Below the pieces are notes generated by a model. The model worked only from the letters and a program-made list of their open reading frames with translations, had not been told where the DNA came from and did not search any database. DNA of 36,657 bases from NCBI GenBank assembly GCA_002722845.1, contig PBND01000026.1, positions 1-36,657 of the forward strand, written 5' to 3'. Made by a program: the position numbers and the translations under genes. Positions 23,889-32,305 of this stretch are shown here, piece by piece (the first letter of the stretch is position 1; the number at the start of each line of letters is the position of its first letter). The DNA comes from Myxococcales bacterium (GTDB taxonomy: Bacteria; Myxococcota; UBA4151).

Positions 23889-26576
23889 GTGGCTCTTCAT
23901 ATGGAGCGTAGGTTAGGGCTTAGCGACATCGTGGCGGTGAGCCTCGGTGCGATGCTAGGAAGTCTGTTCATTCTGCCTGGCATCTCGGCGAAGGTGTCTG
24001 GTCCGTCCATGTGGATGGCCTATCTGATCGCGGGCATTTGCTGCCTGCCTGCCACCTTGTCGAAATCGGAACTGGCCACGGCCATGCCCACCTCGGGTGG
24101 ATCCTATGTCTACATCGATCGAGCGTTTGGCCCACTCATGGGAACGGTCGGGGGGCTTGGTCTTTGGCTGGCCCAACTCCTGAAAAGCGCCTTCGCGCTG
24201 ATCGGTCTATCTTGGTATTTGAAAGAGGTTTGGGACGTTCCTCCCGTCCCCGCGGCCCTCTTTTTCCTCGTTGTCGTCACGGCGATCAACATCGTCGGGG
24301 TGCGCAAAGTCGGTCAGGCCCAGGTCTTTCTCGTTTCGCTGTCGATTATCGGGCTTCTCGTTCTCATCTTCCTCGGCATGGGCTCCATCAATGGGGAATT
24401 GATGGAACCTAACATGCCCAATGGCACGATGGGGCTGATCGAGTGTGTCGCCGTCGTGTACATCTCTTATGCCGGCGTGACGAAGATCGCTGCCATCGCC
24501 GAAGAGGTCGAACGGCCCGACCGAAACCTACCCTTGGGGATGCTCATCTCCCTGGGCGTAGCGACATTGATCTATACCGTCTTCAACTACGTGTTGGTGG
24601 GCACGGTGAGTGCCAATGAGGCCAGGCTCCCGGGGGGGCTCCAGGGGGGGCTCCAGGGGGACTTACGACCGATTTACACCATGGCCGTTGTCCTCGGTGG
24701 TGATGTCTTCGGTAAGGTTTTCGCCATCTTAGGCACCCTCACGATGGTCTCGATGGCCAATGCCGGGCTTTTGGCCGCCAGCCGCTTTCCCTTCAGTATG
24801 GCTAGGGACCGACTTCTGCCCGGCGTTCTTGGTGAGGTTCGTTCCAGTTACCTGACACCTATTCCTGCCATCGTCATGACCTCTGCAATCATGGGCATCG
24901 CAATCGTCTATTTGAATGTGATCCAACTGGCGAAACTCGCGAGCTCCTTCAAAATCCTCGCCTTTATGGCCGTGAACTTGGCGGTGATCGTTCTGCGAGA
25001 GACCCACGTCCGTTGGTATCAACCCAACTATCGGTCTCCCTTTTATCCATGGGTTCAGGTCATCGGCATTCTCATGGGGGTTGGGCTCCTCCTTCTGATG
25101 GGCTTGACGGCCGCCATTGCAGCCCTTGGCATCGTAGCTGCTGGTGCGTGTTTCTGGTTTGTTTATGGGCGTCGGCAAATGACCGAACGTCGGGGCGCTG
25201 TGGGGCGTTTGGGCCCCGGTGAACTCGTTGCTGGAACCATCACGCCTGTCTCTTCTTTTCAGGGCTTAAAGTCCGGCGAAGTGGGCGCTCTGGTCACCCT
25301 CTTGGACCGAAGTCCGCCAGAGCCCTTGATCGAGTTGGGTGCAGCCCTTGCCGACCGCCAGGGCCTCGCTGTGATTCGAGTCCGGGAGGTCCCGGAACAG
25401 TTGGGCATTGAAGACCTAAGCGATGCCCACCCAGCGGAGCGCGCGCTGCGTCGGCGCTCGGTCTCCATGGGGGCGAAGGTTGGCGCCAACCTTTCCTATG
25501 AGACAGCCAGCTGTCGTGATCTGCGCGAAGAAGTCTATGAGCTCTGCCATGTCATGAAGCCGAGGTGGGTTCTCTTCGAATGGCGTGAGCAGGGTCATTA
25601 TGCGGTCTGGCACCGAGACCCATTGGCCTGGCTGTTCTCTCATTTGCCGGCCAACGTGGCTGTGTTTCGGGACGATGGGGTGCGAGTCTTTAACAGCATC
25701 CTCGTGGTTGCTGAGCTTGGCGATCACGACCTCGTGCTTGCACGAACCGCCGACCAACTGGCCGATACGACGGGCGGTCGAATCCGCTTTGTCGCCATCG
25801 TCCCTGAAGGGAAAGCGACGGATCATGCAAAGGGCCACCTCGAGGAACTCGCCAGTCTGTGTCAGAGTGAAACCGAGATCGATGTGATCGCCACCGACGA
25901 GGGGGGCGATGTGCTTGAGGATCTGAGCGCAGACTTCGACCTCATGCTCCTCGAAGAGCCTCCCTATGAGCACTTCTATTCGAAGTTTATGCGCCGCTTT
26001 ACCGACCATTTAACCCAGCGAGCACGCTGTTCGGTGCTGCGGATCCGGATCCCAGAAGAGTTCCGGGAGGAAGAAGAAGAGGATTTGGGCAGTCTCCATG
26101 GTGAAGAGTTGCTGGTGAGCTTCCTTGACCCCAAACTTTGCCAGCTGGATTCGAATGCGAGCTCGAAAAAAGAGGTCATTCGAGCCATTGCGAATCGCTT
26201 CGTTGAAACCCATGGCGGGAGTCGGGCCGAGCTCGAAGAAGCCTTTTGGTATCGAGAGCGTCAGCAGACGACCTATTTGGGTGGCGGTATTGGTCTGCCC
26301 TGGGCCAGCGCTTCTGGGATGGAGGAGACTCGCTTAGGGGTCATGCGGCTTGAGACCCCCTTGAGGGTGCCGGATCAAAAGGATGAGATGGCCGATTTGT
26401 TCCTATTCACGGTGGGGCCGGCACCGGACCACCATGTCCATGATGCCCTGATCGAGGCCTTGCGCTTAGAGATCAATGAAACCGACTTGGCGGCGCGATT
26501 GCGAAAGGCTGAGGATGTGGGTGAGGTTCGTCGGATCCTTGAGGAGTGCGCCCAGCTGATCGGGCAACGTGCCTGA
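23889..26576 (+). CDS. APC-superfamily amino-acid permease fused to USP-like and PTS EIIA-type domains
   Basis: An 895-residue fusion. Residues 10-430 form about 12 membrane segments of an APC transporter (LSDIVAVSLGAMLGSLFILPG, TSGGSYVYIDRAFGPLMGTVGGLG, VYISYAGVTKIAAIAEEVERPDRNLP, ANAGLLAASRFPFSMARDRLLP). Residues 460-720 hold two universal-stress-like alpha/beta domains (GEVGALVTLLDR, NSILVVAELGDHDLVLARTADQLA, SVLRIRIPE). Residues 730-890 match the fructose/PtsN-type EIIA domain (ERQQTTYLGGGIGLPW, RLGVMRLETPL, DHHVHDALIEALR). The site usually IPH, with the phosphorylated His, is LPW (Trp805), so phosphotransfer from PTS seems impossible. GTG 23889 is chosen because GGAG lies five bases upstream; ATG 23901 is the alternative. 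The end overlaps mutM by eight bases. Confidence 0.9.
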   Translation: MALHMERRLGLSDIVAVSLGAMLGSLFILPGISAKVSGPSMWMAYLIAGICCLPATLSKSELATAMPTSGGSYVYIDRAFGPLMGTVGGLGLWLAQLLKSAFALIGLSWYLKEVWDVPPVPAALFFLVVVTAINIVGVRKVGQAQVFLVSLSIIGLLVLIFLGMGSINGELMEPNMPNGTMGLIECVAVVYISYAGVTKIAAIAEEVERPDRNLPLGMLISLGVATLIYTVFNYVLVGTVSANEARLPGGLQGGLQGDLRPIYTMAVVLGGDVFGKVFAILGTLTMVSMANAGLLAASRFPFSMARDRLLPGVLGEVRSSYLTPIPAIVMTSAIMGIAIVYLNVIQLAKLASSFKILAFMAVNLAVIVLRETHVRWYQPNYRSPFYPWVQVIGILMGVGLLLLMGLTAAIAALGIVAAGACFWFVYGRRQMTERRGAVGRLGPGELVAGTITPVSSFQGLKSGEVGALVTLLDRSPPEPLIELGAALADRQGLAVIRVREVPEQLGIEDLSDAHPAERALRRRSVSMGAKVGANLSYETASCRDLREEVYELCHVMKPRWVLFEWREQGHYAVWHRDPLAWLFSHLPANVAVFRDDGVRVFNSILVVAELGDHDLVLARTADQLADTTGGRIRFVAIVPEGKATDHAKGHLEELASLCQSETEIDVIATDEGGDVLEDLSADFDLMLLEEPPYEHFYSKFMRRFTDHLTQRARCSVLRIRIPEEFREEEEEDLGSLHGEELLVSFLDPKLCQLDSNASSKKEVIRAIANRFVETHGGSRAELEEAFWYRERQQTTYLGGGIGLPWASASGMEETRLGVMRLETPLRVPDQKDEMADLFLFTVGPAPDHHVHDALIEALRLEINETDLAARLRKAEDVGEVRRILEECAQLIGQRA
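24627..24660 (+). repeat. 12-base G-rich tandem repeat with two runs of seven G
   Basis: Three 12-base units of CTCC(A/C) plus a run of G, with G7 at 24632-24638, G7 at 24644-24650 and G5 at 24656-24660. It encodes GGLQGGLQG in an extramembrane loop of the permease near residues 248-257. G7 runs are prone to polymerase slippage; see findings. Confidence 0.85.
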
Positions 26577-27390
26577 ACTCCCGGAGGTTGAGACCTGCCG
26601 GGCCGCGTTGGCCCCGCTCTTAAGCCAGGCCCGGGTGGGTGTCTTTCAACGCAGCGACAAAGACTTGCGCTTTCCCTGGCCGGCGCCCGAGGACCTCAAG
26701 CGGCTCGAGGGGCGGCGGATCGAGGGGGTTCGACGGCGGGGAAAATACCTCATCATCTCCATGGGGGATCATCATCTCCTCGTTCACCTTGGCATGAGCG
26801 GGCAGGTATTTTTTGGTGCGAGCAGCGAGCCTTGGCTGCCCCACGAGCACTGGCGCTTGCGGGTCGACGACCAGTTACTGCGCTATCGAGACCCCCGTCG
26901 GTTTGGATTTTTACAACTCTATATAGGCCCCCGGCCCGAAGCCCACGAGCGGCTTGTTCACCTCGGGCCAGAACCCCTCTGCCAAGACAGCTTCAACACA
27001 AGCTATCTTCACTCGGTCTGTAGGGGCTCTAAACGCCCGATCAAATCCTTGATTATGGACGGGACCGTGGTGGTGGGCGTGGGGAACATCTATGCCAGTG
27101 AAGCCTTGTATCGGGCCGGCATCCAGCCCTTTAGGAGAGCCGGCGCGATTGCGACCCATCGGCTCGATGGCCTTGTCGTGGGGATTCGAGCGGTCTTGGA
27201 AGCGGCGATCGCCGCGGGGGGCACGACCCTCAAAGACTTCCAGAGTGTGGAGGGCAACCCAGGGTACTTTCGCCGAGAGCTCGCGGTGTACGGCCGCGCC
27301 GGCGCCCCCTGTCGGCGCTGCCCAGGGACCATTCGCCAACGAACCCTGAGCAGCCGGGCAACTTATTGGTGCCCGAACTGCCAGCGCTGA
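26569..27390 (+). CDS. mutM: Formamidopyrimidine-DNA glycosylase
   Basis: A 273-residue base-excision repair enzyme that removes 8-oxoguanine and cleaves the abasic strand. It begins PELPEVET after the initiator, giving catalytic Pro1 and Glu2. RRRGKYLII carries the conserved Lys, LVHLGMSGQ and YRDPRRFGFLQL follow, and GVGNIYASEALYRAGI forms the helix-two-turn-helix. The C-terminal zinc finger is CRRC-x16-CPNC, ending QR as usual. The start is GTG 26569, eight bases inside the previous gene, so expression is coupled to the permease fusion. The gene is complete and of normal length. Confidence 0.97.
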   Translation: MPELPEVETCRAALAPLLSQARVGVFQRSDKDLRFPWPAPEDLKRLEGRRIEGVRRRGKYLIISMGDHHLLVHLGMSGQVFFGASSEPWLPHEHWRLRVDDQLLRYRDPRRFGFLQLYIGPRPEAHERLVHLGPEPLCQDSFNTSYLHSVCRGSKRPIKSLIMDGTVVVGVGNIYASEALYRAGIQPFRRAGAIATHRLDGLVVGIRAVLEAAIAAGGTTLKDFQSVEGNPGYFRRELAVYGRAGAPCRRCPGTIRQRTLSSRATYWCPNCQR

Positions 27391-27397
27391 GCCCGGC

Positions 27398-30300
27398 TCA
27401 GGCCGTCCGGCGCCGCCGCAAGCCAAACATCGCGAGGAAGCACAGCAAGCCAAGGGCTGAGCCCGCATCCAATTGGTCGCAGGCACAACCGGCACCCGGT
27501 GCCGTGGGCGGAGCCAAGGGTCCGGCATCGGGGGCATCGCCGCGAATACAAATACGGACCGCTGGGCGGATCTCGGCGCAGGTCAACTGATAGCCACTGG
27601 GGCAATCAGCCACCGTGTTACATTCTTGGGTGCAATAGGGCTCGGAGTCATCGGTATTGCAAATCAGCCCACCACCACAGTCGAGATCATTCTGACACTC
27701 GCCCGCCGGACCCGCATCCACTGGGCCCGGTCCCGCATCGGGCCGAATCGGGCCGAGGTCTGTCCAGGCTCGGAGTTTGTATTCCGGGACGGTTTGACCG
27801 TCGGCGCTGCGAACGACGATGGCGTAGGTGCCTTCCTGCAGCGGTAGCGTGGTCCCATTGCCGTTGGCGCCATCGAGGGCGATGTCGAGCAGGTTGACTG
27901 GACCCGCATCCCCCGTCGGTTCATTGTCGATGACTTGCACATCGAGAGCGCCAGCCAGGCCGAGGAGCCCCACATTCAGCACATCTTCACGGACGAGGGT
28001 GAACTTGACGAAGTCGACGTCGTCCGGGTGGTGAATATTGTGAACCTGCGCATGGTTGGCATCGAAGTTGTCGGCGATAAAGCTCCCTGTGGCCCAGTCA
28101 TTGTCCTCTTCATAGACGTCTGGCTCAAGCCCGACCAGGCCGTGCCCGGCCCGCAGGAGGAGGGTGATGCAGTTGTTATCCTCATCGGTTTCATCCACCT
28201 GATCGCCCGCATCGGCGCAGAGGGTAATCACCTGATCATTGCTGGTGGCCTGGAGGACGTTCCCGGGGGATGTGCAGGTGGCTGAGCGATGGAAGCGGCT
28301 ATCCAGTGCGCGCACGTTGCAGGTGCTAAAGATCTCCCCATCGGCTCGCATTTCTAAGCTGGTCGCATCCACCTGGGCATCGCCGGTGTACATGACCTGA
28401 ACCCGGAGCGTGACGAAGTCATCGGTCTGGGGAAGATCTGGTGAGATTCGTGGCGCCCGTAGCCAAAGGTCATTCTGGTCTGGAATGGGGTTACCCACCT
28501 CGAATTCCATCTCGGCACAGTTGTCTTCCTCATCGGTTTCCTCGACCGCGTTGTCTGGATCCACACAGGCCCGCAGGCGGTGGGACCCTTCTTCGGCGAT
28601 GGGTGTCATCTCGACACTGTTACAGTAGTGGCTCCGCCCGGGCGTGAGGGCAGGCACATCACAGGCGCTGTCTTCCACATCGTTGACACTGAGTTGGATG
28701 GTGGTCGGCGTCGAGTTGATGTTGCCCTGGTTCACCACTGCAATGCGGGTGGAGAACTCGGCATCGGGCTCGGGCCGCTCGGGCGAGACCGATAGGTTCT
28801 GCAACAGGTAGTTATGTTGGACGCCGCCCTCGAGGACTTCGGTCTCGAGGCTGATGGTATAGGCCACGGCCCGTTGTTCATCCCGACTAAAGAAGCGGAC
28901 ATAGAAGACACCCGCATCCACCGGGCCATAGACGATTTCTGCATCGCCTCGGGAGGTGGAGGCCGCGATTTCTTGACCTCCCTCGCTCATCAATTCGGCA
29001 TCGACGTCGACACCGACGCCACCGGCCGTGATGGTCATCGTCCCCGCATCGGCCAGGTTGATCACCACCCAGTCGCTGTCATCGGGCCGGTGGAAGCTGT
29101 GGACCTGGTCTTCGTCGGCAATCAGCTCCGTGGCGTTCTCCGCATCGTTGTCAGGTTCGTATTCGTCGCCACCCCAGACCATGCGCTCGAGGCTGCTGCA
29201 GTTGTCGTTCTCGTCCCGTTCATCGACGAGCCCATCGGGATCGACGCAGACCTGCAGCGCCCGTTCACCGGCGATCATCCCGCCGGGGACGGCCACTTCG
29301 CATTCGTGGCTCGCGCCGCTCTCCAACTCGGGCACCGCACATTCGCCCCGGGTTTCGTCGTCGATGGACAAGCGAGCGAGGCTTGCTTCGCTGACACCCG
29401 CATCATTGGCGTTGCTGACGGTGAAGGTCGTGGTGAAGGCTTCTCCAGCCTCTGGTTCGTTTGGCACGAGGGCAAAGCCGCCCACGGAGAGGTTGGGTGG
29501 CCGGTCGGCCAGGCGAATGGCACTCAAGCTTAAGCGGTAGCGTTCCGCCGCTGCACCCCGGGCCCGACTGACCCGAGCGTAATAGGTCCCCGGCTGGAGC
29601 TCGGTGATGATGCGGCTGAAGGGGGACACACCGCCATTGTCATTTTGCGCCAACTGCTGGCCATCCGCGTCTTGAAGCACGAGGCGGGTGTCATAGGAGT
29701 CCCCCTCTTCAACGGGCAGCGTGGCGATGGTGACCTCCGATGCCTCGTTGATGAAGAAGCGGACGAAATCTTGATCGTCGTTATTGTGAAGATTGTGGTC
29801 CTGAGATTCACCGGCGTTAATGATCGTGGCCGTTGCCCGGTCGTTGTCCGGTTCGTATTCATCGACATTCTCAATGGTGAATGTCACCTCAGAGCAGTTG
29901 TTGTCTTCGTCGATCTCCACCACCTCCTCGTTGCCATCGGCGCAGACGGCCACGGTGTGGTCACCCCCTTCAAAGCGGAGCCCATTGACCATGCATACAC
30001 CCACAGCGTTGCCTGCGAGGGGAGTCACCTGACAGTTACCCAGTACCTCTTCTCCCTCGGAAAGGGTCACGGTGGAGCCGGCAGCAGCATCGGTGGTGCC
30101 ATTGAAGACGAGGACCACGAACTGGGTATCTCGATCCCGAATCGGCTCTGCCGGATTGAGCAGGACGTTTTGCACCTGGAGGTCGGGGCCGTTGTAGATG
30201 GTCACATCGGTGCAGTTGTTTTCTTCGCTTCGTTCGTCGATCTCGTCGTCAATATCGGCGCAGAAGCGCACTTGGTGACGCCCAGCCGGCGGGGGATCTT

Positions 30301-32230
30301 GGTCTTCGAAACTGCATTCCGCAGCGCCGTCGGCGGCCAGTACTTCAACTTCGCATCGAGCGAGAAGTTGGTCATCCAAGTAGAGCCCGGCCTGGGTGAC
30401 CGGTGTGTCCGGGTTGAAGCGATTGCGTACGGTAGCCGTAGCGCTCCAGCGCACGTCTGCACCGGGATTTGGGGGGTCTAGGACCAAGTCGCGGACCACC
30501 ATGTCGTAACCGAGCGCCAGGTTCCGTACCGCACAGTTGTTCTCTTCGTTGAGCTCTTCCACTGCCTCTGCTGAATCGGCGCAGACTTGGATGTCCGAGC
30601 GACCATTCGGGAGCCCTTCGAGATCCTGCCAAGCGCAGTCGTGGGTTTCTCCCAGGCCGAGCTCTGGGACATCGCAGGTTCCGAGCACCTCATCCCCTCG
30701 GCGAAGGGACGCGGTGCTGGCGGCAGCGGCGTCGTTGTTGGTGTTGACGATGGTGGCGCTGGCACCCCAGACATCGCCCACATCGGGGGAGACTGGGTCC
30801 AGGGTGAGCCCCTGGGCTTGGAGGTCGGGCCCCAGGTTCACAGCCAAGGTTCGGCAGTTGTCGTTTTCATCGTTTTCGAGGACCGCATTGTCCGTATCGG
30901 CGCAGACCTCGATGGTATGAGCGCCGATGTCCAAGCCAGCGAGCTCCGGCCAACTACAGCTGTGGTTCCGGCCGGGCTCTAGGGCGGGTACGGCACAATC
31001 TGCCTGGGCTTCATCGTTGATTCGAAGCTGGGCCACCAGCTCCGGGGCGTTGGCATTATGGTTGTTGCGTACGGCTGCCGTCAGACCCCAGGTCTGGCCC
31101 ACCAGGGGTTGGGGATCCATCGTCACCTCCCCAAGGCCGATGGCGCCGGTGACCATCCGGAGGCTCAGGATGTAGCGCATCTGCGCGTTGTTCCCGAACT
31201 CCTCAGTTCGGATGAAGTAGGTGCCGGCGGCCACGTTGTTGCGGGTGAGGATCGGATGGCCGAAGCCAAAGCCCGCCTGGGTAATCAGTTGCTGGTTTTC
31301 GCCGAAGAGCTGGATTCGGCTGTCGCTATCGTCGGCGACGACCGGGCGAGTTTGGATGACAAGGTTGGCTTGTCGGTCGAGGGTGAAACGGAAGTAGTCG
31401 ATATCCTGACCGTTGTTGTGGGTGGTCAGGACCAAGTCGTCGCCATGGTTGATTTCCGCGGCCTCATCGAAGGTGTTGTTGGGCTCGTAGGCGTCGGGGT
31501 CGCCGGCAACGAGGGGTGGTGCGAGGAACTCCGCACAATTATCATCCTCATTGAGCTCTCCCACCGCAAAGCCGGCGTCGGCGCAGACTCGGGCCAGGTG
31601 GTAGCCCGGAGGCAAGGGGGGCAGATTGCTCCAGCGGCAGGTGTGGCTCCCATTCCCTGCGAGGGGCGGGACGTTGCAGGGAGCTAGGTTATCACCGGCC
31701 ACTTGGAGGCTGGCGCTGGTGCTATCCACAGGTCCAGCGTTGGCATTGATGATGTCGATGGCCAGTCCCCAGGTTTGGCCGGGCTGGGGGGCCGGACCGA
31801 ATTCCGGTGTCCCCACTCGCAACTCGCCCTCGATGAGATTTACTCGCAGGTTGTAGCTGATGTTCGCGTTGTTCCCGAACTCGTCGACCTTCAAATAGTA
31901 GGTTCCGGGCGCCATCGTGTCCCGCTGGATTCGGCTGAACAGGCCAGCGCCGCCATCATCGTTGTACTCGATCTGAGCTTGGTTCTCGCCGTAGAGCCAC
32001 AGCCGGGAATCCCCGGCCTGGCCAAAGGTCTCGATAACGACGGGGCCGGCCACTTCCACATCGAAGGTGTAGTAGTCGACGTCGGCACCATTACCATGGA
32101 TCGTCGCCGCCAAGGGCTGGCCGGGCGTGATGGGTGAAGCGGTGTCGAAACTGTTGTTCGGCTCATGGGCGTCTTGGGCTTGGGCGAGACCGCCGAGCAA
32201 AAGGACCATCGCTGCAGAGAGCTTTTTCAT
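27398..32230 (-). CDS. Giant CARDB/PPC repeat surface protein with MYXO-CTERM-like tail
   Basis: A 1610-residue secreted protein. Residues 1-19 form a Sec signal (MKKLSAAMVLLLGGLAQAQ). The rest alternates PPC-like beta-sandwich domains (DxxEPNNSFDTA..., YYTF, PGTYYLKV) and CARDB Ig-like domains. The order is PPC, CARDB, PPC, four CARDB, PPC, CARDB, PPC, two CARDB, PPC, giving five PPC and eight CARDB domains. Nearly every CARDB unit has the same four cysteines (C-x-VP-x-L...H-x-C-x-W and CAD...DExNNC). Residues near 1490-1560 are Cys-rich (NDLDCGGGLIC, TVADCPSGYQLTC), and the end is a MYXO-CTERM-like signal: CACDQ, a hydrophobic segment and RRRR. I infer cleavage and surface anchoring. ATG 32230 is chosen for its eight-base spacing from AGGAG; GTG 32239 is too close. 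Confidence 0.9.
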   Translation of the reverse strand: MKKLSAAMVLLLGGLAQAQDAHEPNNSFDTASPITPGQPLAATIHGNGADVDYYTFDVEVAGPVVIETFGQAGDSRLWLYGENQAQIEYNDDGGAGLFSRIQRDTMAPGTYYLKVDEFGNNANISYNLRVNLIEGELRVGTPEFGPAPQPGQTWGLAIDIINANAGPVDSTSASLQVAGDNLAPCNVPPLAGNGSHTCRWSNLPPLPPGYHLARVCADAGFAVGELNEDDNCAEFLAPPLVAGDPDAYEPNNTFDEAAEINHGDDLVLTTHNNGQDIDYFRFTLDRQANLVIQTRPVVADDSDSRIQLFGENQQLITQAGFGFGHPILTRNNVAAGTYFIRTEEFGNNAQMRYILSLRMVTGAIGLGEVTMDPQPLVGQTWGLTAAVRNNHNANAPELVAQLRINDEAQADCAVPALEPGRNHSCSWPELAGLDIGAHTIEVCADTDNAVLENDENDNCRTLAVNLGPDLQAQGLTLDPVSPDVGDVWGASATIVNTNNDAAAASTASLRRGDEVLGTCDVPELGLGETHDCAWQDLEGLPNGRSDIQVCADSAEAVEELNEENNCAVRNLALGYDMVVRDLVLDPPNPGADVRWSATATVRNRFNPDTPVTQAGLYLDDQLLARCEVEVLAADGAAECSFEDQDPPPAGRHQVRFCADIDDEIDERSEENNCTDVTIYNGPDLQVQNVLLNPAEPIRDRDTQFVVLVFNGTTDAAAGSTVTLSEGEEVLGNCQVTPLAGNAVGVCMVNGLRFEGGDHTVAVCADGNEEVVEIDEDNNCSEVTFTIENVDEYEPDNDRATATIINAGESQDHNLHNNDDQDFVRFFINEASEVTIATLPVEEGDSYDTRLVLQDADGQQLAQNDNGGVSPFSRIITELQPGTYYARVSRARGAAAERYRLSLSAIRLADRPPNLSVGGFALVPNEPEAGEAFTTTFTVSNANDAGVSEASLARLSIDDETRGECAVPELESGASHECEVAVPGGMIAGERALQVCVDPDGLVDERDENDNCSSLERMVWGGDEYEPDNDAENATELIADEDQVHSFHRPDDSDWVVINLADAGTMTITAGGVGVDVDAELMSEGGQEIAASTSRGDAEIVYGPVDAGVFYVRFFSRDEQRAVAYTISLETEVLEGGVQHNYLLQNLSVSPERPEPDAEFSTRIAVVNQGNINSTPTTIQLSVNDVEDSACDVPALTPGRSHYCNSVEMTPIAEEGSHRLRACVDPDNAVEETDEEDNCAEMEFEVGNPIPDQNDLWLRAPRISPDLPQTDDFVTLRVQVMYTGDAQVDATSLEMRADGEIFSTCNVRALDSRFHRSATCTSPGNVLQATSNDQVITLCADAGDQVDETDEDNNCITLLLRAGHGLVGLEPDVYEEDNDWATGSFIADNFDANHAQVHNIHHPDDVDFVKFTLVREDVLNVGLLGLAGALDVQVIDNEPTGDAGPVNLLDIALDGANGNGTTLPLQEGTYAIVVRSADGQTVPEYKLRAWTDLGPIRPDAGPGPVDAGPAGECQNDLDCGGGLICNTDDSEPYCTQECNTVADCPSGYQLTCAEIRPAVRICIRGDAPDAGPLAPPTAPGAGCACDQLDAGSALGLLCFLAMFGLRRRRTA

Positions 32231-32240
32231 GCTCATCACT

Positions 32241-32253
32241 CCTGTTTAACAGG
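32241..32253. other. Inverted repeat overlapping the ribosome site of the CARDB gene
   Basis: CCTGTTTAACAGG: six-base arms around a single T. On the minus strand it overlaps the predicted transcription start and the AGGAG ribosome site (arm AACAGG then AG). It could be an operator or an mRNA structure that limits translation. The interval 32231-32294 holds no gene. Confidence 0.45.
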
Positions 32254-32258
32254 AGGGG

Positions 32259-32286
32259 ATTAAACCCACTTTGCCGGGCGGCGCAA
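32259..32286 (-). promoter_or_regulatory. Candidate sigma-70-type promoter for the CARDB gene
   Basis: Minus strand: TTGCGC (32281-32286), 16 bases, then TTTAAT (32259-32264; five of six consensus bases). The -35 matches only three of six. Transcription would begin near 32252, inside the CCTGTTTAACAGG palindrome, with a leader of about 22 bases. Confidence 0.4.
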
Positions 32287-32288
32287 CG

Positions 32289-32305
32289 CACAAGCTAAGC
32301 TTGTG
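32289..32305. other. Inverted repeat at the end of the acyltransferase gene
   Basis: Seven-base arms CACAAGC and GCTTGTG around TAA, overlapping the plsC stop codon. There is no T-run after the stem on the minus strand, so it is not a classical terminator; it might stabilise the 3' end or limit read-through into the CARDB gene. Confidence 0.4.

Noticed and set aside
32289-32305. Rho-independent terminator after plsC
   Set aside because: The stem is only seven bases and no T-run follows on the minus strand.
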